Source: JBFMGD01 sp040751775
Lineage (GTDB): Bacteria; Bacillota; Dethiobacteria; DTU022
Direction of reading: 5' to 3'
DNA: 64,000 bases
Assembly: GCA_040751775.1 (NCBI GenBank)
Contig: JBFMGD010000003.1
Location: forward strand, 1-64,000
Below the pieces are notes generated by a model. It was not told where the DNA came from and ran no database searches. It saw only the letters and a program-made list of their open reading frames with translations. The translations under genes were made by a program, and so were the position numbers. Below are positions 1-7,486 of the stretch, in pieces. The stretch's first letter is position 1. Each line of letters begins with the position of its first letter.

Positions 1-1205
1 TCGGCCAGAGCATCGCCCGGATTTTACCGGTTAAGCCGAACGACCGGGTGCTTTCCTTTCTCCCCCTGGCGCATGCCATGGAGCGCAACGGGGGCCAGTT
101 CATCAGCGTTTACTTCGGCATTACCACCGCTTACGCCGGCAGTCTGCAGACGGTGGCGGAAGATTTACGCGCCGTGCGCCCGACCTTTTCCCGCGCCGTA
201 CCCCGTTTCTTCGAGAAGGCCTATAACCGGGTACAGGTGACGGTCAACGGTTACAGCCCGCGCAAAAAAGCCATTTTCAACTGGGCCCTGGAAACAGGAA
301 AAGGTTACCAGGCGCGGCGGCAGGATCGCAGGGCGGTTCCCGTAGGGCTGTGCTTAAAGCGGGCCCTGGCGAACCTGCTGGTTTACCGGAAGATTAAAAA
401 GGTAATGGGCGGGCGGATGCGTTTCTTTGTTTCCGGCGGCGCCCCCCTGGCCAAGGAGATCATCGAGTTTTTTACATCCCTGGGCGTGCTCGTAGCCGAG
501 GGTTACGGGTTGACGGAAACCACCGTGATCGCGTCGATCAACCGCATGGAAAATTACCGCTTCGGGACAGTCGGCCTACCGATCCCCGGCTCCGAAATCA
601 AGATCGCCGCGGACGGCGAGATCCTGATCCGCCATCCCGGGGTAATGCGGGGTTACTACAAGGACGAGGCGGCGACGCGCGAGATCCTTGACGCGGACGG
701 ATGGTTCTATTCGGGGGATATCGGTTATTTCACCGACGAGGGTTTCCTGGTGATCAGCGATCGCAAGAAGGATTTGATTATCACGGCGGGAGGAAAAAAC
801 ATTACCCCGCAGAACCTTGAAAACGCGCTGAAAACACATCCCCTGATCAGCCAGGTGATGGTTTACGGAGACAGGCGCCCGTACCTGGTCGCCCTGGTCA
901 CACTGGATGAAGAGTCGCTGCCCGAGCAGGCGCCGCGTTTCGATATTACTCTCGAGCCGGGTGTGCCGCATTCGCAAAACCAGCAAATCCGCCGGGTGCT
1001 GGAAGACTTCATCAAGGAAAAAAACTGGGCTTTTTCGCGGGCCGAGATGATCAAGAAATTTGCGATCCTGGACCAGGATTTCAGCATGGAGACCGGTGAA
1101 ATTACACCGACTCAGAAAGTAAAGCGCGGCGCGATCGCGGCGCGCTACGGGTCGCTGTTGGAATCACTGTACCAGGAAGAAGTTGAAGAAGAACAATTGG
1201 CCTGA
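1..1205 (+). CDS. Long-chain acyl-CoA synthetase (AMP-forming), C-terminal part
   Basis: The gene enters the window already open; codons are in frame from base 3 and the start lies upstream. It activates fatty acids to acyl-CoA with ATP, giving AMP and pyrophosphate. Visible family motifs are FLPLAHAMER near the left edge, YGLTETT (adenylate-forming core) and the C-terminal hinge GDIGYF...SDRKKDLIITAGGKNI. About 400 residues are present; full-length FadD-type enzymes have about 600, so roughly the N-terminal third is missing. The next gene is an acyl-CoA dehydrogenase, consistent with beta-oxidation. Chain-length preference cannot be read from sequence. Confidence 0.93.
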   Translation, partial: GQSIARILPVKPNDRVLSFLPLAHAMERNGGQFISVYFGITTAYAGSLQTVAEDLRAVRPTFSRAVPRFFEKAYNRVQVTVNGYSPRKKAIFNWALETGKGYQARRQDRRAVPVGLCLKRALANLLVYRKIKKVMGGRMRFFVSGGAPLAKEIIEFFTSLGVLVAEGYGLTETTVIASINRMENYRFGTVGLPIPGSEIKIAADGEILIRHPGVMRGYYKDEAATREILDADGWFYSGDIGYFTDEGFLVISDRKKDLIITAGGKNITPQNLENALKTHPLISQVMVYGDRRPYLVALVTLDEESLPEQAPRFDITLEPGVPHSQNQQIRRVLEDFIKEKNWAFSRAEMIKKFAILDQDFSMETGEITPTQKVKRGAIAARYGSLLESLYQEEVEEEQLA

Positions 1206-1244
1206 TCAGGCGGGGGCATACCGGGGTGATCTGTGAAGGTATTA

Positions 1245-1276
1245 CAGAGGGGCACACCAGCGGGTGTGCCCCTCTG
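1245..1276 (+). terminator. Perfect 14-bp hairpin after acyl-CoA synthetase
   Basis: Bases 1245-1258 and 1263-1276 are exact reverse complements (starting CAGAGGGG) around a 4-base loop. It lies 40 bases after the stop codon and before the next promoter, where a transcript end is expected. No T-run follows, so a rho-independent terminator is likely but not certain. Confidence 0.6.
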
Positions 1277-1322
1277 CAGATTTATGATTGCGTTGAATAT
1301 TAAGAAAAGTGTGAACCGGCTA

Positions 1323-1351
1323 TCGACAGCGGCCCGGCAATGCCCTATAAT
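1323..1351 (+). promoter_or_regulatory. Sigma-A type promoter for acyl-CoA dehydrogenase
   Basis: TCGACA (1323-1328), a 17-base spacer, then a perfect TATAAT (1346-1351). The predicted start near 1358 leaves a leader of about 75 bases containing a weak 7-bp AT-rich hairpin (1357-1363 with 1375-1381) ahead of the GGGGGAGG ribosome site. Confidence 0.7.
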
Positions 1352-1433
1352 ATATTTAAAGGGCTTAATAATTTCCCTTTATAAATATAATCTAGTGGGA
1401 AACTCGAATTACAAATTCCCGGGGGAGGTTGAA

Positions 1434-2582
1434 ATGATCGATTTTTCTTTATCCACCGAACAGAAGGCGATGCAAAGCATGGCCCGCGATTTTGCCAGGG
1501 CGGAAATTACCCCTGCCGCCGCTGAGTTCGACCGGACCGGCGAATACCCGGCAGCGATAGTCGGTAAGGCTTTTGACGCCGGCCTGGTATATGCCGCGGT
1601 TCCCGAGGAGTACGGCGGCGGCGGGCTGGGAGCCCTGGATCAGCTGATTATTGCCGAGGAGCTGTCTGCCGGCTGCGCCGGCATTTCCAGCTGCATCGCC
1701 ATTAACAGCCTGGCGGCGATACCGCTCATTTTGTACGGCAGTGAAGTACAAAAAGAGCAGTTTCTGGGCTCGGCCTGCGCGGAGCGGAAGCTAATGGCGT
1801 TATGTGTCACCGAGCCAGGGGCCGGTTCGGACGTAGCCTCGATGGCGACCACGGCCCAGCCGCGGGACGGCGAGTATCTGATCAACGGGCAAAAATGCTT
1901 TATCACCAACGGCGGCGTGGCGGACTATTACACCGTGTTCGCCAGTGTGGACCGCGCCAGGGGGCATAAAGGAATTACCGCCTTCCTGGTGCCCCGGGAT
2001 ACGCCCGGTGTTTCCGTCGGCAAGAAAGAGGATAAAATGGGCCAGCGTGCCGCCAACACTACCGATGTGATCTTTGAAGAGGTTGTTGTTCCTGCCGCCA
2101 ACCGCCTCGGTGATGAAGGACAGGGTTTTAAAATCATCATGCAGACGTTTAATCATTCGCGGCCCGGCGTGGCTGCTTCCGCCGTCGGCGTGGCGCGCTG
2201 CGCCATGGAGCATGCGCTGCAGTATTCGAAGGAGCGGGAACAGTTCGGCTTGCCGATTTTTATGCACCAGTCGGTCATGTTCATGCTGGCCGACATGGTC
2301 AAGGATATCGACGCCGGCCGCCTGCTGGCCTGGCACGCGGCCTGGAAAGGCGAGCAGGGGTTGAATAACGCCAAGGAAGCCGCCGTGGCCAAGGTTTTCT
2401 GCGGCGATATGGTAATGCGGGTCACTACCGACGCGGCCCAGGTCCTGGGCGGCTACGGTTATATCAAGGATTACCCTGTGGAAAAACTGATGCGCGACGC
2501 GAAGGTATTTCAAATCTACGAAGGGACGGCGCAAATTCAGCGTCTGCTGATCGGCCGCGCCCTCTTCCAGGAAAACATGTAA
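1434..2582 (+). CDS. Acyl-CoA dehydrogenase (short/medium-chain type)
   Basis: Flavoprotein of 382 residues that makes a trans-2-enoyl-CoA from acyl-CoA and passes electrons to electron-transfer flavoprotein. The ATG at 1434 follows GGGGGAGG and starts MIDFSLSTEQ; the reading frame stays open upstream to 1233, but that stretch holds the promoter and leader. The FAD-binding motif CVTEPGAGSD, the central ITNGG segment, and the C-terminal IYEGTAQIQ holding the catalytic Glu typical of short-chain enzymes are all present. Two further paralogues lie at 38.7 and 39.9 kb. The substrate is not determined. Confidence 0.95.
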   Translation: MIDFSLSTEQKAMQSMARDFARAEITPAAAEFDRTGEYPAAIVGKAFDAGLVYAAVPEEYGGGGLGALDQLIIAEELSAGCAGISSCIAINSLAAIPLILYGSEVQKEQFLGSACAERKLMALCVTEPGAGSDVASMATTAQPRDGEYLINGQKCFITNGGVADYYTVFASVDRARGHKGITAFLVPRDTPGVSVGKKEDKMGQRAANTTDVIFEEVVVPAANRLGDEGQGFKIIMQTFNHSRPGVAASAVGVARCAMEHALQYSKEREQFGLPIFMHQSVMFMLADMVKDIDAGRLLAWHAAWKGEQGLNNAKEAAVAKVFCGDMVMRVTTDAAQVLGGYGYIKDYPVEKLMRDAKVFQIYEGTAQIQRLLIGRALFQENM

Positions 2583-2586
2583 AGAT

Positions 2587-2669
2587 CCGGGGGACAGTAT
2601 ACTTAATAATAATTTATTTTCTAAGTGACAAGCATTCATGTAATCCTATAATTAAGTACTGTCCCCCCG
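2587..2669. repeat. REP-like imperfect palindrome
   Basis: The left end starts CCGGGGGACAGTATACTTAA and the right end is its near reverse complement, ATTAAGTACTGTCCCCCCG, with an AT-rich middle. The GGGGACAG end resembles the palindromes around the transposase near 28 kb, which suggests one family of REP-type elements. It follows the acyl-CoA dehydrogenase stop directly and could also act as a transcript end. Confidence 0.65.
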
Positions 2670-2694
2670 AATTAAAAAAAATGAAAAATATGTG

Positions 2695-2733
2695 TTGACA
2701 AGAATGGCAGCCGTACCATATAATGGCGGTACG
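2695..2733 (+). promoter_or_regulatory. Consensus promoter of the Tad pilus operon with overlapping inverted repeat
   Basis: TTGACA (2695-2700), an 18-base spacer and TATAAT (2719-2724) form a near-perfect sigma-A promoter. An inverted repeat, CGTACC (2712-2717) and GGTACG (2728-2733), brackets the -10 box. This is the position of a repressor operator; the repressor is not identified. Transcription would enter the c-di-GMP riboswitch. Confidence 0.8.
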
Positions 2734-2804
2734 ATGGGAATAGTAGGAAAAGGAGTCGTTAATTGGCCCGGTAAGCAGTAAGACAAATCAATAATAGGGT
2801 TGTT

Positions 2805-2957
2805 CCTGACCGACAATGGCAAACCTGCCGAAAGGCAGCGACGCAAAGCTAAAGGGTCTAAGGCCTTCAATAAGGCTAAGACAGCCTGGCCACCGAAACA
2901 GGTTATTTTATTTGTTTCCATTTGTCGGTCCCTCATGCCAGAAAGGAGGGACTTTTT
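2805..2957 (+). promoter_or_regulatory. Cyclic di-GMP-I (GEMM) riboswitch with terminator
   Basis: The aptamer core spans about 2810-2896: GGCAAAC, a stem capped by a GAAA tetraloop, GACGCAAAG, a second arm with CTAAGG and GGCTAAGAC, then CAGCCTGGCCACCG. This order is the GEMM-I consensus. A terminator follows: GTCCCTC (2928-2934) pairs with GAGGGAC (2946-2952) and runs into TTTTT. Bases 2808-2816 (GACCGACAA) are exactly complementary to 2922-2930, overlapping the terminator's 5' arm, so an alternative fold that blocks termination is visible. Whether c-di-GMP turns the operon on or off cannot be decided by eye. Confidence 0.9.
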
Positions 2958-3047
2958 CATGGACAAAACCGCTTACTTTCCGTGATTGAACTGAAAGGAG
3001 ATCGCTCAATTGCCGTCCGCCACGGCGGCGGAAAGGAGGTGAAAAGA

Positions 3048-3242
3048 GTGATTACTTTCATCAAGCGGCTGTTGAAGGACGAGTCCGGACAGGGTCTTTC
3101 GGAATACGGTTTAATCATCGGATTGGTTGCGATAGCGCTGGTAGTGGCCCTGGGGTTAATGACAGGCGCGTTGAAGAATATTTTCAACGCGATCACGGAA
3201 GCGCTGAATCTTGCTCCAGAGACTGAGGCACCTGTAGAGTAA
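3048..3242 (+). CDS. flp: Flp-family type IVb pilin
   Basis: A 64-residue prepilin, the major subunit of the Tad pilus. The GTG start at 3048 follows a perfect AAAGGAGGTGA. A short basic leader ends at Gly and is followed by QGLSEY, matching the Flp cleavage rule (Gly, four residues, Glu-Tyr). A hydrophobic helix (GLIIGLVAIALVVALGLM) and a short acidic tail complete it. It is the first gene after the riboswitch, so c-di-GMP control should act most directly on the pilin. Confidence 0.93.
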   Translation: MITFIKRLLKDESGQGLSEYGLIIGLVAIALVVALGLMTGALKNIFNAITEALNLAPETEAPVE

Positions 3243-3290
3243 GCAATATGAGACGACGTTGAATTATTTTAAATATGGTTCGGATCATTT

Positions 3291-3326
3291 TCCCGGAACC
3301 TGCTCCTCCCGGAGCAGGTTCCGGGA
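3291..3326 (+). other. Strong 16-bp hairpin between flp and tadV
   Basis: Bases 3291-3306 and 3311-3326 are exact reverse complements (TCCCGGAACC and onward) with a 4-base loop. There is no T-run. In this position it could partly end transcription or protect the flp 3' end, giving more pilin than assembly proteins. That role is inferred. Confidence 0.7.
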
Positions 3327-3345
3327 TATGCGGAGGATAATGTTT

Positions 3346-3918
3346 ATGAGCCTGCAGGCAAACGATTACGTGCTCTTAGTCCTGCTGGGCACGGCTGCTA
3401 TTTTCGACCTGACCCGGAAAAAAATACCGAACTTCCTCACGCTGCCCGCGATCGGCTGGGGTTTGGTTTCATTTGCGATTAACGGCCGCCTGGCCGGCCT
3501 GCTCTTCAGCTTTTGGGGCCTGCTGCTGGGCATCGCCATTTTCCTGATCCCGTTTGCCATGGGGGGGTTGGGCGGCGGTGATGTGAAGCTGCTGGGCGCG
3601 GTGGGCGCCCTGCAAGGGGCCGCGTTTGTGTTTCATGCCGCCTTGTTTACAGCGATTTGCGGGGCTGTCCTGGCGTTATTCTACCTGCTCGCGCACGGCA
3701 AGCTGCTCCCTCTGCTCAAAAACGCCCTCGGCTGGATTGTCCGGAGTCTTTGTTTTTTGATCAGCCTCCGCTTCCGGAGCGCTTTGTTTGCCCAACTGGG
3801 CGACACTTTTCTGCGGCCATCCGGTGAAAAACCGGGCAATTTGCCGGTCATGCCGTACGGCGTGGCGATCGCCCTGGGGACCCTTTTCGCGTTAACCGGT
3901 TGGGTTACCTATTTTTAA
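3346..3918 (+). CDS. tadV: Prepilin peptidase (TadV/CpaA, A24 family)
   Basis: Membrane aspartyl protease of 190 residues that would cut the Flp leader. Both catalytic Asp motifs are present: FDLTRKKIPN near residue 20 and GGGDVKLLGA near residue 80. Several hydrophobic helices surround them. It lacks the N-terminal methyltransferase domain of larger PilD enzymes, as is usual for TadV. ATG 3346 lies about nine bases after CGGAGG; ATG 3340 in the same frame is too close to that site. Confidence 0.9.
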   Translation: MSLQANDYVLLVLLGTAAIFDLTRKKIPNFLTLPAIGWGLVSFAINGRLAGLLFSFWGLLLGIAIFLIPFAMGGLGGGDVKLLGAVGALQGAAFVFHAALFTAICGAVLALFYLLAHGKLLPLLKNALGWIVRSLCFLISLRFRSALFAQLGDTFLRPSGEKPGNLPVMPYGVAIALGTLFALTGWVTYF

Positions 3919-3941
3919 GAATTGTATGAAGGTGGGTTGGC

Positions 3942-4331
3942 ATGCGCTCCATACTTGGCCGCCTGAAACGATTGAAATGCGAGGAAAAAGGTCAGTCGCT
4001 GGTTGAATTTGCCCTGGTGCTTCTTCCGCTGCTGCTGCTGCTTTTAGGGATTATTGAATTCGGCTGGCTTTTCAACGGGCAGATTACCGTGACCAGCGCC
4101 GCCAGGGAGGCGGCTCGCGCCGTCGCGGTCGGAGAAGATCCCTGGACGGCGGTGAACAGGCATATCATGGCTGCCAACCTGACGGTGACTGATATTCTTG
4201 TTACTCCCGGGGGCTCGGAAACTGATAAATGGAACCTGGTTCAGGTGCAAGCCAGCATCGAACCCCTGGTCGGCTTTTTCGTGACCAATACGGTAAACCT
4301 TTCCGCCGAGGCCACCATGCGCATGGAGTAG
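3942..4331 (+). CDS. tadE: TadE-like pseudopilin
   Basis: 129-residue minor pilin-like protein. It has the TadE signature near the N terminus: a charged leader, then GQSLVEFALVLLPLLLLLLG with the conserved Glu-Phe, and a mostly polar C-terminal domain. It is cotranscribed between the prepilin peptidase and a TadG-like gene. TadE proteins are processed by the Tad prepilin peptidase and needed for pilus assembly in studied systems. Confidence 0.88.
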   Translation: MRSILGRLKRLKCEEKGQSLVEFALVLLPLLLLLLGIIEFGWLFNGQITVTSAAREAARAVAVGEDPWTAVNRHIMAANLTVTDILVTPGGSETDKWNLVQVQASIEPLVGFFVTNTVNLSAEATMRME

Positions 4332-4351
4332 ACTGTGAGGAGAGATGGGCG

Positions 4352-5425
4352 ATGCAGAAAAACTGTCTCAAGGATGAAAGCGGCGAAGCGCTGATTCTCG
4401 TTACCGTCTTGATGGTCGTTGTTTTCGCGTTTGCCGCCCTCGTTGTTGATGTGGGCATGCTTTACGCGGAGAGGAGAAGCATGGTCACCGCGGCGGATGC
4501 CGCGACCCTGGCCGGGGCCAAGGAACTGGCCCTGACCGGCGATCCGGATGCGGCCGTGGCCGTAGCCAGGGCTTATGCGGAGGCGAACGGTGCCGAGATC
4601 ACCGGCGAGATTTCGGTTGAAACGGTTGTTTCGGGCAACCAGACCTTTCAGGCCGTCGTGGTCAACGCGGGCCGCAATAAAGAGTTTTTTTTCGCGAAAC
4701 TGCTGGGTTTTACCGATCAGGATGTGATGGCCCGGTCTACCGCCGTTTGGGGCTACCCCACCAGATACCGTAATATATTGCCGATCTTCTACATTGTGGT
4801 CGAGGGAGAAGGCCTGCCGGAAGGCGAAGTTGTGCTGCTAAACAAGAATGATACAGATGAATTTGCGCCCGGCAACTGGGGCTTGCTCAGGGCCGATTCG
4901 CCCGGTAAAAAAACAATTAATGAAATTTTAGCCGGGGCGGCAAGCGATCTCTGGTTTCAGACCGGTTACGATATAACCAACGATACCGAGACCGGCGATC
5001 CGATGTCCCGCATCGGCGCGGTGGAAGCGAGAATGCAGGCTGCACGGCAGCCCGATTCCCGGGTCAGTATGGAAGGTGTGATCCCGATCATTCGCGAGAT
5101 TACCGGCCAGGGCCATACCTCGGTTGTCATAGTCGGTTTCGCTCCTTATGTAATACTCGATGTCATCACCGAGATCACGAAAGAGGAAGACAACCGGTGG
5201 TACGGCCGCGGTTCGCCCTATGCGCATCACCTCCAGTCGCCTAAGTTGTACAGTGTCTACGAAGATGGTTACGACAAGAAAAAAGAGGTAGATGAAGACT
5301 ATCCCAAGGGCACGATCATCGGCCGTTTTCTCCAGGGAAAGTTTATCTCGCCCTATGATTTGGCCGATATCTCGCAAAACCCGGAGCACGATTTCGGTTT
5401 AATCGTCGTTAAGTTGGTCGATTAG
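4352..5425 (+). CDS. tadG: TadG-like pilus-associated protein
   Basis: 357 residues. It starts at ATG 4352 after GAGGAGAG. The N-terminal membrane segment is preceded by KDESGEALILVTVLMVVV, followed by the TadG hallmark RRSMVTAADAATLAGAKELA and a large presumably extracellular domain with no recognised motif. It lies 20 bases after tadE. Family members are thought to anchor or cap the pilus base; the exact role here is unknown. Confidence 0.85.
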   Translation: MQKNCLKDESGEALILVTVLMVVVFAFAALVVDVGMLYAERRSMVTAADAATLAGAKELALTGDPDAAVAVARAYAEANGAEITGEISVETVVSGNQTFQAVVVNAGRNKEFFFAKLLGFTDQDVMARSTAVWGYPTRYRNILPIFYIVVEGEGLPEGEVVLLNKNDTDEFAPGNWGLLRADSPGKKTINEILAGAASDLWFQTGYDITNDTETGDPMSRIGAVEARMQAARQPDSRVSMEGVIPIIREITGQGHTSVVIVGFAPYVILDVITEITKEEDNRWYGRGSPYAHHLQSPKLYSVYEDGYDKKKEVDEDYPKGTIIGRFLQGKFISPYDLADISQNPEHDFGLIVVKLVD

Positions 5426-5445
5426 GGGCACGCCAAGGCGTAAGG

Positions 5446-5489
5446 GCACGGTCCTGCACTCAATTGTTTGAGTACAGGAGGCCCTGTGC
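5446..5489 (+). other. Long interrupted hairpin upstream of cpaB
   Basis: In the 120-base gap between tadG and cpaB, GCACGG...TCCTG (5446-5456) pairs with CAGGA...GTGC (5475-5489). An inner perfect stem, ACTCAA/TTGAGT (5458-5463, 5468-5473), is capped by TTGT. A small CGCC-type hairpin precedes it and a purine-rich segment (GGGGCGAACGACGAGACACC) follows. I do not recognise the family; it may be a cis-regulatory RNA inside the operon. Confidence 0.5.
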
Positions 5490-5545
5490 AAATGGGGCGA
5501 ACGACGAGACACCAGACAGTTTCCACCAGGGAGTGATACTAAGAT

Positions 5546-6265
5546 TTGAAATCAAACCTGCGACTGTTGATCGTGGCCGTCATTTTCGGGCTGCTGACGG
5601 TTGGGGCCCTAAACCTTTACCTGCAGCGGATCCGGCAACCGGCCTATATTGAAGAAACGAAAACAGAAGTGGTTGTGGCTGTTAAGACCATCCCGGTGCA
5701 TACCAGGATTACCGCCGATATGTTGGCAACGACATCGCTGCCGGCGGAATCGGTCCACCCGGATGTGATCCGGAATACCATGGATGCTGTCGGCGCCGTT
5801 ACCCGCTCGGAAATTATCCAGGGCGAGCAGGTCCTGGCCGGCCGGATCGTCACCAATGAACAGCGGACTACCCTCTCTTACCGCATTCCTGAGAACATGC
5901 GCGCCATCGCCATTCCAGTAAACGAGGTCACCGGCGTGGCCGGCTATATCTCGGTCGGTGATAAAGTGGATGTGATTGTAAGCTACCAGCAAAACAAGGC
6001 GATCGCCGAGGAACCGGTCACCTATACGGTGTTTCAAAATATCGGCGTTCTCGCTGTCGGGAATATCCCGGTGGAAAAAGACGGCCAGGAGCCTCAGCTG
6101 GTCGGTACGATCACTCTATCCGTCAGCCCCGCCCAGGCGGAAGTCCTCGCTTTTGCATTCCTGAACGGTTCATTTCACCTGACCCTGCGCTCGCCGACTG
6201 ATTACTACGTCGTTGATCTCGATTCCTACAGTCCGGCTAATTTTGACACCTTCAGAAAGAGGTGA
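5546..6265 (+). CDS. cpaB: Flp pilus assembly protein CpaB
   Basis: 239 residues with one N-terminal membrane helix (LLIVAVIFGLLTVGALNLYL), then the SAF domain starting near VVVAVKTIPVHTRITADMLA and a RcpC/CpaB-type extracytoplasmic domain (YRIPENMRAIAIPVNEVTGV). The start is TTG at 5546 after a GGGAG site. In diderms CpaB works with a secretin; no secretin gene is present in this operon, as expected for a cell with one membrane. Confidence 0.9.
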   Translation: MKSNLRLLIVAVIFGLLTVGALNLYLQRIRQPAYIEETKTEVVVAVKTIPVHTRITADMLATTSLPAESVHPDVIRNTMDAVGAVTRSEIIQGEQVLAGRIVTNEQRTTLSYRIPENMRAIAIPVNEVTGVAGYISVGDKVDVIVSYQQNKAIAEEPVTYTVFQNIGVLAVGNIPVEKDGQEPQLVGTITLSVSPAQAEVLAFAFLNGSFHLTLRSPTDYYVVDLDSYSPANFDTFRKR

Positions 6266-6271
6266 AAATAG

Positions 6272-7483
6272 ATGGAGATTGTGAAGGTGCTCCTGGCAAC
6301 GGGTCAAGATGAACTGCGGTCCGCCGTTGCCAACAGCCTGGTGAACGTCGAATATATCGCTTTAACCGGAGAGGCCGCTTCTTTGGAGGAAGCGGTCCGG
6401 CAGGCGGAAAGCTATGTTCCGGATGTTGTCCTGATCGACGCGTCGGTGAGCGGGGACGGCTACAAGTTGGCGGAAATAATCTCCGGCAGCTCGCCCGAAA
6501 CCGCCCTGGTGATCCTGGATAGCGACTTGCAGGAAGAAACGATGCGCAAGGCGATTTTTTCGGGTGCAAGTGATGTACTGATCTACCCGTTTTCTCCAGC
6601 CAAGCTGATCGATTCAATATACCGCAGTTATCAGAGCCTGAAAAAAATGCGGCAAATCCAGAACCGGCATTTTTCTAAGCAGCGGCAAAAATTCGACATG
6701 GGTAAACTGGCTGTTGTTTTCAGCACCAAGGGAGGTGTGGGCAAGACCTTTCTCTCCACCAACCTGGCGGTTTCCCTGCTTCGTGAAACCGGGGCCAGGG
6801 TGGTCCTGGTAGATCTTGATCTTGATTTCGGCAATGCTTCGCTGGCCCTTGATATTGTGCCGCGCTTTACGATATCTGATGTTGTTAACGAGATTGTCAA
6901 CCTGGATCGCGAGTTGCTCGAGAGCTTCTTGATCCGGCACCCTTCCGGGATAGCGCTGCTCGCCGCCAATGTGCAGCCCCGCATGAACGAATTTATCAGC
7001 GGCGAGCACGTGGACCTGATCCTGAAGCTGCTGCAAAGCGCGTACGATTACGTGATTGTGGACATGCCGTCCCGTTTTTCCAGTACGCTTGATCCGGCTT
7101 TTCAAAGGAGCGACCTGCTCCTGCTCATTACCACGCCGGAAGTTTCGACCATCCGCAACCTCAAGGCGTGCATCAACACCCTCGGTTCCCTTAACTACTC
7201 GGCCGGCAAAATCAAGCTGATTCTGAATAAAGCGGGTTTATCCGCGGATATCAGGGTGAAGGATGTGGAGGCAACCCTGGGCCACCGGCTTTACGGTTTG
7301 CTGCCGGTAGATTTCAAGCTGGTCACGGATTCGCTGAACAAGGGGGTTCCGGTAGTGCGCCTCCATCCCCGCTCAAGGACCAGCCGCGGCATCCAGGCAC
7401 TCGCTAAAAAAATGGCGGGCAACACTCCGGCCGGTTCAAAAAGCGCGCGCCGGTTCCGCAATCCAAAGGAGAGGTGGGCTTAG
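6272..7483 (+). CDS. cpaE: CpaE/TadZ-like pilus localisation ATPase
   Basis: 403 residues in two parts. Residues 1-125 form a receiver-like domain with an acidic patch near Asp56. Residues about 143-390 form a ParA/MinD-type ATPase with the deviant Walker A FSTKGGVGKT (about 150-159) and VVLVDLDLDFGNAS. TadZ/CpaE proteins place the Tad machine at the pole or membrane. It follows cpaB by six bases and precedes the secretion ATPase by three. Confidence 0.9.
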   Translation: MEIVKVLLATGQDELRSAVANSLVNVEYIALTGEAASLEEAVRQAESYVPDVVLIDASVSGDGYKLAEIISGSSPETALVILDSDLQEETMRKAIFSGASDVLIYPFSPAKLIDSIYRSYQSLKKMRQIQNRHFSKQRQKFDMGKLAVVFSTKGGVGKTFLSTNLAVSLLRETGARVVLVDLDLDFGNASLALDIVPRFTISDVVNEIVNLDRELLESFLIRHPSGIALLAANVQPRMNEFISGEHVDLILKLLQSAYDYVIVDMPSRFSSTLDPAFQRSDLLLLITTPEVSTIRNLKACINTLGSLNYSAGKIKLILNKAGLSADIRVKDVEATLGHRLYGLLPVDFKLVTDSLNKGVPVVRLHPRSRTSRGIQALAKKMAGNTPAGSKSARRFRNPKERWA

Positions 7484-7486
7484 CAG

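Noticed and set aside
2800..2985. 61-codon frame in the flp leader
   Set aside because: It runs through the c-di-GMP riboswitch aptamer and terminator.
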